Assembly: GCA_016741995.1 (NCBI GenBank) | Contig: JACVCO010000009.1 | Span: forward strand, 27,986-91,985 | Length of the DNA stretch: 64,000 bases | Direction of reading: 5' to 3' | DNA from: Hydrogenophaga sp. | GTDB lineage: Bacteria > Pseudomonadota > Gammaproteobacteria > Burkholderiales > Burkholderiaceae_C | Shown here: one piece after another, positions 1 through 8,567 of the stretch | How the letters are laid out: every line of letters starts with the position of its first letter | How positions within the stretch are numbered: the stretch's first letter is position 1 | Notes under the pieces: generated by a model | What the model saw: the letters and a program-made list of their open reading frames with translations, nothing else | Database searches by the model: none | Told to the model about the DNA's origin: nothing | Made by a program: the position numbers and the translations under genes

Positions 1-191
1 AAGCCGGCGTCGGAGAGCGCGATGAACCAGGCGATTTCCACCTGCACGCGCCGGTGCATGTAGCCCAGTTCGCTCATGAACGGGCGCAGCGGCGCCAGGC
101 GCCCGGCGTAACGGCCGTCCAGCGGCGAGAGGGCGGAAATCGGGGAGAGCTCCGCGCCGGCGGGCGGGGGGGTGGCGGGGGTCGAACGCAT
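1..191 (-). CDS. purB: adenylosuccinate lyase, N-terminal part (runs off the window)
   Basis: The first 63 codons of a minus-strand gene are present; the rest lies beyond the left edge. The product should be adenylosuccinate lyase, which acts in purine synthesis (SAICAR to AICAR and adenylosuccinate to AMP). The visible sequence contains ISALSPLDGRYAGRL, the hallmark N-terminus of bacterial PurB, followed by RPFMSELGYMHRRVQVEIAWF. The ATG at 191 follows a short divergent intergenic stretch. The first 14 or so residues are Pro/Ala-rich and precede the conserved block, so the true start could be slightly internal. The GST gene at 306 is divergent. Confidence 0.88.
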   Translation of the reverse strand, partial: MRSTPATPPPAGAELSPISALSPLDGRYAGRLAPLRPFMSELGYMHRRVQVEIAWFIALSDAG

Positions 192-269
192 CCCGCGATT
201 GTAGGAGTCGCCTGTGCCCCGGGGCCGGGCTGTGCCGTGCGCGTCAGGCGCGCGAGCGGGGTCGCTGGC

Positions 270-275
270 TAAAAT
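270..275 (+). promoter_or_regulatory. candidate -10 box for the GST gene
   Basis: TAAAAT lies about 30 bases before the GST start, in a GC-rich purB/GST intergenic region. No convincing -35 box is visible at 16-18 bases upstream. The same style of -10 (TACAAT, TAAAAT) precedes other genes in the window. Confidence 0.4.
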
Positions 276-305
276 CGCCGCCCGATACGACACGCCCCAC
301 AGACC

Positions 306-920
306 ATGAAACTCATCGGTGCCATCACCAGCCCCTACGTGCGCAAAGTGCGCATCGTCATGGCCGAGAAGAAGCTGGACTACCAGTTCATTCAGGAAGA
401 CGTCTGGTCGGCCGACACCAGCATCGGCGCGTCCAACCCGCTGGGCAAGGTGCCCTGCCTGGTGATGGAAGGCGGCGAAGCCGTGTTCGATTCGCGCGTG
501 ATCGTCGAGTACCTCGATGGCCTCTCGCCCGTGGGCAAGCTCATCCCGCCGTCGGGCCGCGAGCGCGCCGAGGTGAAGACCTGGGAAGCGTTGGCCGATG
601 GCGTGCTGGATGCCGCGATCCTCGCGCGCCTGGAAGCGACCTGGCCGCACCGCACGGCCGAGCAGCGCAGCCAGGCCTGGATCGACCGCCAGATGGGCAA
701 GATCCACGCGGCGCTCAAGTCCATGGGCCAGGGCCTGGGTGAAAAGCCGTTCTGCTCCGGCATCCACTTCAGCCTGTCCGACGTGGCGGTGGGCTGCGCG
801 CTGGGCTACCTGGATTTCCGCTTCCCGGTCATCAACTGGCGCGACGACTACCCCAACCTGGCCCGCCTGAGCGACAAGCTGGTGCAGCGCCAGAGCTTCG
901 TCGATTCCAAGCCCGTTTGA
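306..920 (+). CDS. glutathione S-transferase family protein
   Basis: 204 residues, usual length for a cytosolic GST. The N-terminal thioredoxin-like domain shows SPYVRKVRIVMAEKKL (the glutathione-site helix region, residues about 9-24) and NPLGKVPCLV with the cis-Pro, followed by DSRVIVEYLD. The remainder (about 85-204) is the all-helical C-terminal GST domain. Known family members conjugate or reduce electrophiles using glutathione in the cytoplasm; the substrate cannot be told from sequence. The gene is divergent from purB, a recurring arrangement in Burkholderiales, and ends ten bases before the convergent SnoaL-like gene. Confidence 0.88.
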   Translation: MKLIGAITSPYVRKVRIVMAEKKLDYQFIQEDVWSADTSIGASNPLGKVPCLVMEGGEAVFDSRVIVEYLDGLSPVGKLIPPSGRERAEVKTWEALADGVLDAAILARLEATWPHRTAEQRSQAWIDRQMGKIHAALKSMGQGLGEKPFCSGIHFSLSDVAVGCALGYLDFRFPVINWRDDYPNLARLSDKLVQRQSFVDSKPV

Positions 921-929
921 GGCCGCGGT

Positions 930-1376
930 TCAGCGGTTCGCGCGGCGCTTGAGCCAGCGCATCAACGCGCCCACGGCCGGCAGCTTCTCGTACAGCTCCT
1001 CGGCCGCGTCCCAGTAGTCGCGGTGGTCGGCGATGCGGCCGTCGGCCGCGAGCACCAGGTGCGAGCCGCCGCGCACCACCTGCGCGGTGCGGGTGTCGAA
1101 GCGCCGGAAGCGAAAGCGGAATTCCCACACCAGAAAACACTGCGCGCCATCGACCACGCGTTGCGTGACCACAAAGCGCGGCTCGTGCAGGCTGGCGTAC
1201 ATGTGCTCGAACACGCCGCGGATCGCGGCCACACCACGCACCTCGTTGAACGGGTCCTTGAAGCGCGCGTCGTCCGTGTAGAACTCGCCGAGCCGATCGA
1301 GCGCGGCGGGCGAGAGCGATTCGTAGAAGCCGACGATGCGCTCCGTCGCGGCGCGGGGGTCGGTGGGCGCGCTCAC
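930..1376 (-). CDS. SnoaL-like / NTF2-fold protein
   Basis: 148 residues with a predicted NTF2-like cone fold (the nuclear transport factor 2 / SnoaL superfamily). Features seen are ATERIVGFYESLSP near the start, LGEFYTDDARFKDPFN, and a long run of alternating beta strands with VWEFRFRFRR. The start is GTG at 1376, overlapping the SDR stop codon by 4 bases (GTGA), so it should be translationally coupled as the last gene of the operon. Members of this fold are small isomerases, cyclases or binding proteins. With a Cfa-type methyltransferase, SDR and chalcone-isomerase-like protein nearby, it probably acts on the same lipid substrate, but its reaction is unknown. Confidence 0.8.
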   Translation of the reverse strand: MSAPTDPRAATERIVGFYESLSPAALDRLGEFYTDDARFKDPFNEVRGVAAIRGVFEHMYASLHEPRFVVTQRVVDGAQCFLVWEFRFRFRRFDTRTAQVVRGGSHLVLAADGRIADHRDYWDAAEELYEKLPAVGALMRWLKRRANR

Positions 1377-2218
1377 AGGCCGGTGGCGCGGCGCACCACC
1401 GCGAAGAAGGGTCGATAGGGCAGCAGGCGCAAGAGTTTCATCCAGTGCGTGAAGCGCTTGGGGAAGTGGATCTCGAAACGGCCGCGCGCCCAGTCGTCGA
1501 GCATGGCCTGCGCCGCTTGCTCGGGGGTGATCAGGGCGGGCATCTCGAAATCGTTCTGCGCCGTCAGCGGCGTCTGCACGAAACCGGGGTGCACCACGCT
1601 CACACCCAGGCCCTGCGGCGCGAGATCCAGGTACAGATTCTCCGCGAGGTGCGTGAGCGCCGCCTTGGTCGGGCCGTAGGCCACGCTCTTGGGCAGGCCG
1701 CGAAAGCCCGCCACGCTGCTCACCAGGCTGATGTGGCCGCGCCCGCGCGCCAGCAGGGCCGGCAGCAGTGCGTGCACCACGTTCAGTGCGCCCTCGTAGT
1801 TGATGGCGAGGTGGCGCCGAAGCTCCGCGAGGTCGAGCGCGGTGGCGCGCATGCCGCGGTAGTGGCCTGCGCAATAGAGCACCAGGTCCACCGGGCCCTG
1901 GGCCAGGATGGCGCGCGCCGCGCGCGCCACCGCCTCGGCGTCGGTCACGTCCAGCGGCCAGGCCTGCGCGCCCGGGTGGGCCTGCACGAAGGCGTCGAGC
2001 GCGACCGCGCCGCGCGCCGACACCAGCACCTGCGCGCCGCGCGCGTGCAGCGCGTGGGCGATGGCCGCACCAATGCCGCTGGACGCGCCCACCAGCCACA
2101 CGCGCTGGCCGCGCCAGTCGGTGAGGGGTGGGTTCATGGGGCCGAACAGGCCGGGCGCGCGCGGCGGCAGCGCCGGCGCATCGGCCCGGCGTTCGACGGT
2201 GGCGGGGCGCGTGCTCAT
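1373..2218 (-). CDS. short-chain dehydrogenase/reductase
   Basis: 281 residues. After a roughly 35-residue Pro/Ala-rich N-terminus comes the Rossmann signature VGASSGIGAAIA, then LDVTD, the YCAG equivalent of NAG, SLVSSVAGFRG with the catalytic Ser, and YGPTKAAL with Tyr-x-x-x-Lys. It therefore looks like an active classical SDR using NAD(P)H. The ATG at 2218 overlaps the upstream DUF3833 stop (ATGA) and its own stop overlaps the next start. A homologous SDR with DUF3833, MFS, Cfa-like and amine-oxidase genes is recalled from lipid-modification clusters in other proteobacteria; here it probably oxidises or reduces the modified acyl product. The substrate is inferred only. Confidence 0.9.
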   Translation of the reverse strand: MSTRPATVERRADAPALPPRAPGLFGPMNPPLTDWRGQRVWLVGASSGIGAAIAHALHARGAQVLVSARGAVALDAFVQAHPGAQAWPLDVTDAEAVARAARAILAQGPVDLVLYCAGHYRGMRATALDLAELRRHLAINYEGALNVVHALLPALLARGRGHISLVSSVAGFRGLPKSVAYGPTKAALTHLAENLYLDLAPQGLGVSVVHPGFVQTPLTAQNDFEMPALITPEQAAQAMLDDWARGRFEIHFPKRFTHWMKLLRLLPYRPFFAVVRRATGL

Positions 2219-2757
2219 GCCGCGCGCTTCACGAAGCTCAGCGTCACTTCGCCGAGGCGGATGCCGAACTTGCTCATCGTGGCCTTGTTGAGCATCACGC
2301 GCGAGTCCATCAGGTACATCCAGTCGTCGAACTGCACGGCGTAGGTCGTGCCGTCCACCGGCAGCAGCAGCGTGTAGTTCCAGCGGAAAGCGTTGCCCGC
2401 GGTGCGCCCGCGCGCTTCGCCCTGCACGTCGTCGGCGGTGCCGGTGTATTCGCCGTTGCCCAGGTGGCGCAGGCGCCAGATGCGCTTCTGCCGCTCGCCG
2501 TCCGCGTAGATGAAGTCCTCGTCGAGCACGCCTTCCTCGCCTTGCCAGCTGCAGCGCATCACCACGGTGAAGCGGCGCACCACCTTGCCCGAGCGGTCGG
2601 TGAACACGCCGTAGGCATCGAGCACGCCGTTGAAGTATTCGCGCAGGTCGAGTGTCGGTTTCTCGCCGGCGAAGTCGGCCACCTGCGGGCCGGCGCAGCC
2701 GGCGAGGGTGCCGACGCCGGTGACCAGGGCCGCGGTGAGCAGTTGTCGTCGTTGCAT
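2215..2757 (-). CDS. DUF3833 family lipoprotein
   Basis: 180 residues. An N-terminal signal with an RR pair ends in the lipobox LAGC (Cys 21), predicting a lipid-anchored periplasmic protein. The body matches the DUF3833 pattern: LDLREYFNGVLDAYGVFTDR, WQGEEGVLDEDFIYADG, and YAVQFDDWMYLMDSRVMLNK. The family's biochemical role is unknown to me. It is almost always found beside SDR, Cfa-like methyltransferase and MFS genes, as here, which suggests binding or processing of a modified lipid at the membrane. Its stop overlaps the SDR start (ATGA). Confidence 0.85.
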   Translation of the reverse strand: MQRRQLLTAALVTGVGTLAGCAGPQVADFAGEKPTLDLREYFNGVLDAYGVFTDRSGKVVRRFTVVMRCSWQGEEGVLDEDFIYADGERQKRIWRLRHLGNGEYTGTADDVQGEARGRTAGNAFRWNYTLLLPVDGTTYAVQFDDWMYLMDSRVMLNKATMSKFGIRLGEVTLSFVKRAA

Positions 2758-2766
2758 GGTGTGGCC

Positions 2767-4092
2767 TCAGTGGGGGGCGGCGTGGGGCCGTGCCGCGCCG
2801 CGCGGTGTACGGATCACCAGCGTGTAGAGGGCCGCGCCCGCGATCAGCTTGAGCACGCAGGGCAGCAGGCAATAGGCGAGGGTCAGCGTCTGCAGGGCGG
2901 CGGGGTCGCGCGTGCCGGGCTCGTAGCCGAGCGCGCCGAGCAAGGGCAGCGCGGTGCCGGCGGCCAGCGCCAGGTTGAACTTGGCGGCGAAGTTCCACCA
3001 GCCGAAGTACGCACCCTCGCGCTGCCCGCGTTCACCGAGCTGGCCGATCAGGCCGGCGAGCAGGGCGCCGGGCAGCGTGAGGTCGGTGCCGAGCGCGATG
3101 CCCGAGAGCGCACACACCACGAGGAAGGCCCACGCATCGCCCGCGCCGAGTGTGGCGGCCCACACGAACGCGAACACCGAGAGCAGCATGCCCGCGAGCC
3201 AGGTGCGGGCCAGGCCCAGGCGCGGCACCAGCCGCAGCCACAGCGGGATGGCGAGCGCCGCACTCAGGAAGTACACGCCCAGGAACGCGGGCTCCAGCGC
3301 GGCGGGGGCCTGCAGGCGGTCCTGCACGAAGAACAGCACCAGCGTGGCGGGCACGGCGCTGGCGGTGCCGTTGATCACGAACACCAGCAGCAGGCGCCGG
3401 AAGGCCGGCGCGTGCCACGGCGAGCGGCCACCGCCGAGCAAGGCGATCGAGCGGTCGCCGGGCGCGAGGCTGCGCGACCAGGCCCACCAGCCCGCGGCCA
3501 GCAAGAGCGCGAACACAACGACCGTGGCGCCGAGCCCGGCCAGGCCGGGCAACACGGCCGCCAGCAACACACCCACCAGCGAGAGCGCCTCGCGCCACGC
3601 GACCACGCGTGCGCGCTGCGGCTCGTCGCCACCCAGGCGCGCGCCCCAGGCCTGGTGCGCCACCGCCACCACGCTGTAGGCGGCGCAGGTGACCGCCATG
3701 ATCCCGCCGGCCCAGGCCAGCAACGGCGCCGCGCCGGCCTGCACCACCGCGGCCGGCGGAAACAGCAGCGCCCACAAGCCCAGCACCAGCACCACGGCGC
3801 AGGCGCCGGCCACGCCCAGCAAGGCGCGGCGCGAGCGGGCGGCGAGCCGGTCGCACCAGCGGCCGATCCATGGGTCGAGCACCGCGTCGATGCCGCGGGC
3901 GGCGAGCAGCACGAAGCCGAGCGCCACCAGCGGTGCCGCGAAGGCGCGCGCGTAGTGGTTGGGCAGCAGCACGTACAGCGGCAGGGCCACGAACGCCAGC
4001 GGCAGGCCCAGCAGGCCGTAGCGCAGGCCATGGCGCCAACCGCCCGGCGCCATGAAGGCGGCCGCGGGATCGGGGTGGGCCGGTGTGCTCAT
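2767..4092 (-). CDS. MFS transporter, GPH/MelB-like
   Basis: 441 residues with about 11-12 hydrophobic segments across its length. GRWCDRLAARSRR after helix 2 resembles the cytoplasmic loop motif of MFS and GPH (melibiose-type) carriers, and YFGWWNFAAKFNLALAAG resembles a late GPH motif. It is probably an inner-membrane cation-linked carrier or lipid/solute flippase. The ATG at 4092 overlaps the stop of the chalcone-isomerase-like gene (ATGA). Carriers of this type sit in Cfa/DUF1365-type clusters elsewhere; the substrate is unknown and need not be a sugar. Confidence 0.86.
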   Translation of the reverse strand: MSTPAHPDPAAAFMAPGGWRHGLRYGLLGLPLAFVALPLYVLLPNHYARAFAAPLVALGFVLLAARGIDAVLDPWIGRWCDRLAARSRRALLGVAGACAVVLVLGLWALLFPPAAVVQAGAAPLLAWAGGIMAVTCAAYSVVAVAHQAWGARLGGDEPQRARVVAWREALSLVGVLLAAVLPGLAGLGATVVVFALLLAAGWWAWSRSLAPGDRSIALLGGGRSPWHAPAFRRLLLVFVINGTASAVPATLVLFFVQDRLQAPAALEPAFLGVYFLSAALAIPLWLRLVPRLGLARTWLAGMLLSVFAFVWAATLGAGDAWAFLVVCALSGIALGTDLTLPGALLAGLIGQLGERGQREGAYFGWWNFAAKFNLALAAGTALPLLGALGYEPGTRDPAALQTLTLAYCLLPCVLKLIAGAALYTLVIRTPRGAARPHAAPH

Positions 4093-4646
4093 GGCGTGCG
4101 TGGCGCGGCCGGCAAGGTTTGCAGCAGCGCCTCGCGCATCGCGGGTTGCGAGGTGCGCGGCGAGAGCCAGATGGCGAAGAAGCGGCGCGAGAAGGCGTCG
4201 TCGTCCACCGCGCCGAGCCAGCGCCCGTTGAGGTAGAAGCGCGCGCCCACGCCCGGCGCGTGCACCCCGGTGATGCGGTCGCCCGGTGCCACGTCGGGGA
4301 ACAGGCCCTTCATGGCCGCCAGCCAGCGCGCGGCGGTGGCGTCGTCGATCGGCGCCTGCGCGCGCATCTCGTCGATCGAGCGCTGGGCGATGTCGGCGCC
4401 CTCGAAGCGGCGCAGGTAGGCGAGTTCGAGCCCGAAACGCTGCGCTTCGTAGCGCTGGGCGTCGAAGCCCGCACCGGCGTAGAGCGTGGCGTCGTACACC
4501 TGAAAGCCCCACACGCGCAGGCGCGCCTGGCCCACCGCGGCCTTGCCCTGCAAAGCGGCCGTCAGCGTGGGCGGCGGCTCGCTGGCCCACGTGGGTGGGG
4601 CAAGCAGCGCCACGGCGGCCAGCAGCAGGGGGGCGATGACGGACAT
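4089..4646 (-). CDS. chalcone isomerase-like periplasmic protein
   Basis: 185 residues. A signal peptide occupies about residues 1-22 (hydrophobic AVALLAPPTWA), then a mature region with LRVWGFQVYDATLYAG, LAYLRRFEGADIAQRSIDEM, and PGVGARFYLNGRWLG, the pattern of the bacterial chalcone isomerase-like (Chalcone_3) family. Plant relatives include true chalcone isomerases and fatty-acid-binding proteins of the same fold. In a lipid-modification operon a fatty-acid-binding or isomerase role is more likely than flavonoid chemistry. The start at 4646 was chosen because it gives a clean signal peptide just after the methyltransferase stop at 4657. Confidence 0.85.
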   Translation of the reverse strand: MSVIAPLLLAAVALLAPPTWASEPPPTLTAALQGKAAVGQARLRVWGFQVYDATLYAGAGFDAQRYEAQRFGLELAYLRRFEGADIAQRSIDEMRAQAPIDDATAARWLAAMKGLFPDVAPGDRITGVHAPGVGARFYLNGRWLGAVDDDAFSRRFFAIWLSPRTSQPAMREALLQTLPAAPRTP

Positions 4647-4656
4647 GGCGGGGGCC

Positions 4657-5889
4657 TCAGCCGGGCTTGCGCAGCGTGTACTGCACGACGTCGGTGCTGC
4701 CCTGCGCGAACGCGGCCTCGCAGTACGCCAGGTAGAACTCCCAGGTGCGCAGGAAGCGCTCGTCGAAGCCGAGCCGCAGCACCTCGGCCTGTTCCTGCAG
4801 GAAGCGCTCGCGCCAGTGGCGCAACGTGCGCGCGTAGTCGGCACCGAAGGCGAATTCGTCGACCACCTCGAGGCCGGCGCGCGCGGCCTGCTCGCGGAAC
4901 ACGCGGGGACAGGGCAGGCAACCCCCGGGGAAGATGTACTGCTGGATGAAATCCGTGCCCTGGATGTAGCGATCGAAATGCTCGTCGGCGATCACGATGC
5001 TCTGGATGCAGGCGCGGCCACCGGGTTTGAGCAGGCGCGACACGGTCTGGAAGTAGGTCGGCCAGTAAGCCTGGCCCACGGCCTCGACCATCTCGATCGA
5101 GCAGATCGCGTCGAAGGGCAGGTCGTCGATGTCGCGGTAGTCCTGCAGGCGAAGATCGGCGCGGATGTCGGTGCCGATGCGCTGCAGGCGCGCGTTCGCG
5201 TAGGCGAGTTGTTCGGTCGAGAGCGTGACGCCGACCACCGACGCGTCGAACTCGGTGGTGGCCTTCTCGGCCAGCGCGCCCCAGCCGCAACCGATCTCCA
5301 GCACCCGGCTGCCGGGCCGCGCGCCGGCCATGCGCAGCGCGCGCCGCACCTTGGCGTGCTGGGCGGCTTCCATCGACAGGTCCGGCGTCTCGAACCAGGC
5401 CGACGAGTAGTTCATCGTGCTGTCGAGCCAGCGCTGATAGAAGGCGTTGCCCAGGTCGTAGTGCGCGTGGATGTTGCGGCGGCTGTTGGCCTTGCTGTTG
5501 TGGTTGAGCAGGTGGCGCACGCGGTGCACCAGGCGGCCCAGCCAGTTGCCGTGGATCACGGCTTCGACGGACGCGCGGTTGCGCAGCATCAGGTCCATCA
5601 GCGCGACCAGGTTCGGCGTGCTCCAGTCGCCCGCGATGTGCGTTTCCGCGAAGCCGATGTCGCCGGACTTGAGCACCGCCGCGCACACGTTCCAGTTGTG
5701 CAGGCGGATGCTGGCGTGCGGCCCCTCGCTGTGGCCGAAGCGCTGTGTGCTGCCGTCGGGCAGCGTCACGCTCAGGCTGCCCTGCGACAGGCGTTGCAGC
5801 AGGTGCAGCACGGTGCGCGCGGCCATGGGCGCGTTGCGGGGCAGCGCGAAGCCGGCGGGCTGGCGGGTGGCGGTGGTGGTGTCGCTCAT
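4657..5889 (-). CDS. cyclopropane-fatty-acyl-phospholipid synthase family methyltransferase
   Basis: 410 residues, close to the usual length of Cfa family enzymes. The SAM-binding motif VLEIGCGWG is at residues 196-204, preceded by the family-typical NIHAHYDLGNAFYQRWLD and NYSSAWF, and followed by CSIEMVEAVG. Known members use S-adenosylmethionine to methylate or cyclopropanate the double bond of membrane phospholipid acyl chains. With the DUF1365 and amine-oxidase-like partners it may instead start a methylated or furan fatty acid route. Thirteen bases separate it from the upstream DUF1365 gene. Confidence 0.92.
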   Translation of the reverse strand: MSDTTTATRQPAGFALPRNAPMAARTVLHLLQRLSQGSLSVTLPDGSTQRFGHSEGPHASIRLHNWNVCAAVLKSGDIGFAETHIAGDWSTPNLVALMDLMLRNRASVEAVIHGNWLGRLVHRVRHLLNHNSKANSRRNIHAHYDLGNAFYQRWLDSTMNYSSAWFETPDLSMEAAQHAKVRRALRMAGARPGSRVLEIGCGWGALAEKATTEFDASVVGVTLSTEQLAYANARLQRIGTDIRADLRLQDYRDIDDLPFDAICSIEMVEAVGQAYWPTYFQTVSRLLKPGGRACIQSIVIADEHFDRYIQGTDFIQQYIFPGGCLPCPRVFREQAARAGLEVVDEFAFGADYARTLRHWRERFLQEQAEVLRLGFDERFLRTWEFYLAYCEAAFAQGSTDVVQYTLRKPG

Positions 5890-5902
5890 GGCTCGGCCTG
5901 TG

Positions 5903-6694
5903 TCAGGGAAGGCGCCGCTGGACCGCGGTGGTGACGAATTCGCCCGGTGCGGGCGGTTGGCGGAAGAAGGGGGCGCGCTTGAGCCAGAGCCGAAGCGCCT
6001 GCCAGTGGATGCGCGCGACCACACCCAGGCCGACGGCGGCGTGCGACCACAGCGCGCGGCGCACCGTGTGCGCATCGAGCGCGTGCAGCTCGCCGCTCAC
6101 GCTGGTGTTGAGCAGCGGCTGTGCCTGCTGCGCGTCGTCGAAGTAGTCGATGCGCACCACGGTGCGCGCGGGTTTGTCGCGCGCGGCCGTGCGCATGAAC
6201 ACGAAGCGGTAGTGCCCGCGCACCGGGCAGAACGGCGACACGTGGAACACCTTGTCGGCCTCGCAGGGCACGCCGTGGCGCGGCGCGTCGATCAGGTAGG
6301 CGTGGCGCTCGCCGAAGGTGTTGTTGACCTCGGCCAGCACCGCGCGCAGCGTGCCGTCGGCGCGCTCGCAGTACCAGAAGCTCACCGGCTTGAAGGCGTG
6401 GCCGAAGGCGCGTGCGTAGGTGTGCAGCCAGACCTCGCCGTCGGCGTCGTGAATGCCGTGCTGGCGCAGCACGCTGTCGAGCCAGGCCAGGCAGTCGTCG
6501 CGCCCGTCGCCGTGGTCGCGATCGTGGAAGCCGAACAGCGCGCGGCGGTTGCGCGCCAGGGCGCCCGGCCCGTTGGCGCGCAGGCTGCGCAGCGGCAGCA
6601 TCAGGAAGGCCGTGGGGTAACGGAACGCGTGCGGGCGCGGGCGGTTGCGCGCGTGGCGCACCTCGCCGAAGCCGATCTGCGCCACCGCGTTCAT
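5903..6694 (-). CDS. DUF1365 family protein
   Basis: 263 residues. Family features include RNRPRPHAFRYPTAFLMLPL at the N-terminus, HTYARAFGHAFKPVSFWYC, VLAEVNNTFGERHAYLI, and KVFHVSPFCPVRGHYRF. The biochemical role of DUF1365 is unknown, but it nearly always lies between an FAD amine-oxidase-like gene and a Cfa-type methyltransferase gene, exactly as here, so a shared acyl-chain modification pathway is inferred. The ATG at 6694 overlaps the amine-oxidase stop (ATGA), implying coupled translation. Confidence 0.88.
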   Translation of the reverse strand: MNAVAQIGFGEVRHARNRPRPHAFRYPTAFLMLPLRSLRANGPGALARNRRALFGFHDRDHGDGRDDCLAWLDSVLRQHGIHDADGEVWLHTYARAFGHAFKPVSFWYCERADGTLRAVLAEVNNTFGERHAYLIDAPRHGVPCEADKVFHVSPFCPVRGHYRFVFMRTAARDKPARTVVRIDYFDDAQQAQPLLNTSVSGELHALDAHTVRRALWSHAAVGLGVVARIHWQALRLWLKRAPFFRQPPAPGEFVTTAVQRRLP

Positions 6695-8091
6695 GCCAGC
6701 ACCCCGGGCAAGGCCGCGGTGCGCGGTGCCGGCGACCCAAGCTGGAAATGATCGATCAACCCGCGCGCCGCGTGCAGGCCCGCCTTGAGGCCGTCCTCGT
6801 GAAAGCCGTAGCCGCACCACGCGCCCGCGAACCAGGTGCGTTGCCGGCCTTGCAGCGCGGGCACGCGCGACTGGGCCTCGATCGCCCCGAGATCGAACAC
6901 CGGGTGGTCGTAGTCCCAGGCACCCAGCACGTGGGACGGTGCGATCTCGCGCTGCGGGTTGAGCGACACGAGCACGGGCTGCGCCACCGGCAGCGGTTGC
7001 AGCCGGTTGAGCAGGTAGTGCAGGCACACGCGCGCCGACTCGGTGCCGTCGTGCGCGGCGCGCTCGTAGTTCCACGCCGCCCAGGCCCGCGGGTCGCCGG
7101 GCAGCACGGAGGTGTCGGTGTGCAGCACCGCGCGGTTGGGCTGGTAGCGGATCGCGCCGAGCACCTCACGCTCGTCCGTCGAAGCCGCATCGCCGAGCAG
7201 GCGCAGCGCCTGGTCGGTGTGGCAGGCCAGCACCACGGCGTCGAAGCGCTCGGCCTGCTGGTCGGTGACGACGCGCACCCCCTGGGCATCGCGCACGAGC
7301 TGGCGCACGGGCGTCGCCAGCCGGGCGTCGCCCACACCGGCCACGATCTTCTGCACGTACTGGCGCGCACCGCCCGCCACTGTGAACCAGCGCGGCCGGT
7401 TCGCCACCTGGATCAGGCCGTGGTTGTGGCAGAAGCGGACCATCGTGGCCACGGGGAAGCGCAGCATCTGGTCGGTGGGGCAGCTCCAGATGCAGCCCAG
7501 CATGGGCAGGAAATACCAGTCGCGGAACTCGGCCGAGAAGCCGTGGCTGCGCAGGAAATCGCCGAGCGGCTGCAGGAGCGGGCTGCCGGGGCGCAGGTCG
7601 TCGCCGCGCTCGGCCAGCCGCGTGCACAGGCTGTTGAAGCGCAGGATGTCGGCCAGCATGCGCCAGAAGCGCGGGCGAAGCAGGTTGCCCCGCTGCGAGA
7701 ACACGGTCGACAGATCCGACCCGCTCCACTCCAGCGCTGCGCCGCGCGGGCCCGCACCGGGCACCTGCACCGAGAACGACATGTCCGATGCAGCCATCGG
7801 CACGCCCAGCTGATTGAACAGCGCGATCAGGTTGGGGTAGGTGCGCTCGTTGAGCACCAGGAAGCCGGTGTCGACGCCGAAGGTGGCGGGTACGCCGCGC
7901 GCGTCGGGCAGTGTCACGTTCACCGTGTGCGTGTGGCCGCCGAACCAGTCACCGGCCTCGAACAGGCTCACGTCGGCCAGGCCCTGCAGGGTGTGGGCCG
8001 CCGCCAGGCCCGAAATGCCCGAGCCGATGACGGCCACCCGGGGCTGGGGACGGGCCGTGTGGCCGCTGTGGGGGGAAGGGTCTGCGTACAT
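6691..8091 (-). CDS. FAD-dependent amine oxidase-like protein (Cfa-cluster type)
   Basis: 466 residues. The dinucleotide-binding motif VAVIGSGISGLAAA is at about residues 19-32, followed by LFEAGDWFGGHTHTV, and the C-terminus has the FAD-closing pattern WFAGAWCGYGFHEDGLKAG. The sequence belongs to the flavin amine oxidase/NAD(P)-binding group that accompanies Cfa-type methyltransferases; known relatives act as desaturases or oxidases rather than on amines. It is the first gene of the eight-gene minus-strand operon; the 476-base region upstream must hold its promoter. Confidence 0.88.
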   Translation of the reverse strand: MYADPSPHSGHTARPQPRVAVIGSGISGLAAAHTLQGLADVSLFEAGDWFGGHTHTVNVTLPDARGVPATFGVDTGFLVLNERTYPNLIALFNQLGVPMAASDMSFSVQVPGAGPRGAALEWSGSDLSTVFSQRGNLLRPRFWRMLADILRFNSLCTRLAERGDDLRPGSPLLQPLGDFLRSHGFSAEFRDWYFLPMLGCIWSCPTDQMLRFPVATMVRFCHNHGLIQVANRPRWFTVAGGARQYVQKIVAGVGDARLATPVRQLVRDAQGVRVVTDQQAERFDAVVLACHTDQALRLLGDAASTDEREVLGAIRYQPNRAVLHTDTSVLPGDPRAWAAWNYERAAHDGTESARVCLHYLLNRLQPLPVAQPVLVSLNPQREIAPSHVLGAWDYDHPVFDLGAIEAQSRVPALQGRQRTWFAGAWCGYGFHEDGLKAGLHAARGLIDHFQLGSPAPRTAALPGVLA

Positions 8092-8567
8092 GGCAGCCCC
8101 TCAAGCGGGCGCCGCCGGGCTGGGCCGGCGGCGGATAAGAGAAATTGCTGCGAAGCGCCCCGAAACGAACAAGGGAGGGAGGGAGGAGGAGGAGAAGCGC
8201 CCCGGGATTGCATTCAGGCCATGGGGGCCCGAGAGGCTTCGCAGCGGAAAACGGTGGTTGTTCGACGACTCCCTCGTGCAACCGGTCGGTGGGAGCCGGG
8301 GGGTGGCGCAGAAGTTCCCCGGGCCACAGGCGGGTGACGGGGCGGGGTGCGAGGGCATGAACATGCTTGACTTGAACTGATCGGTATAAGTGTGACTGTG
8401 CGGTAAATAAATGATCCAGTCAATCCTGAAAGTACCTGAGCTTTCTTGTATGAATTGACCGGCGCCCCTTTGACCGCACGCGGCGGTCGGGCCTTGGCCC
8501 GCGCAGGAAACCCCCCCGCCTACAATCTCGCCCGTTTTTGCCGCGCTTGTTACAGAGAGAGACCGCC
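8092..8567. other. 476-base divergent intergenic region with AT-rich core
   Basis: No gene is supported here. About 8360-8460 is clearly richer in A+T than its surroundings and probably holds promoters for both the minus-strand lipid operon and the plus-strand ferritin-like gene. A purine tract with repeated GGGA lies at 8173-8193. No inverted repeat strong enough to call a terminator, and no confident -35/-10 pair, was found apart from the TACAAT listed separately. Confidence 0.6.
8521..8526 (+). promoter_or_regulatory. candidate -10 box for the ferritin-like gene
   Basis: TACAAT is followed by CTCGCCCG and lies about 42 bases before the start at 8568. It matches the -10 seen before yajC (53734). 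TTGGCC at 8494-8499 is a poor -35 at a long spacing of 21 bases, so only the -10 is suggested. Confidence 0.4.

Noticed and set aside
2128..4236. A 702-codon plus-strand open frame across the MFS and DUF3833 genes
   Set aside because: It is antisense to three recognised genes and has the repetitive Gly/Arg/Gln/His composition of a frame shadow.
8361..8430. An ECF sigma (RpoE/ChrR-type) promoter upstream of the lipid operon
   Set aside because: TGATC-like and TAAG-like elements occur in the AT-rich core, but not at the right spacing or orientation for the minus-strand operon.
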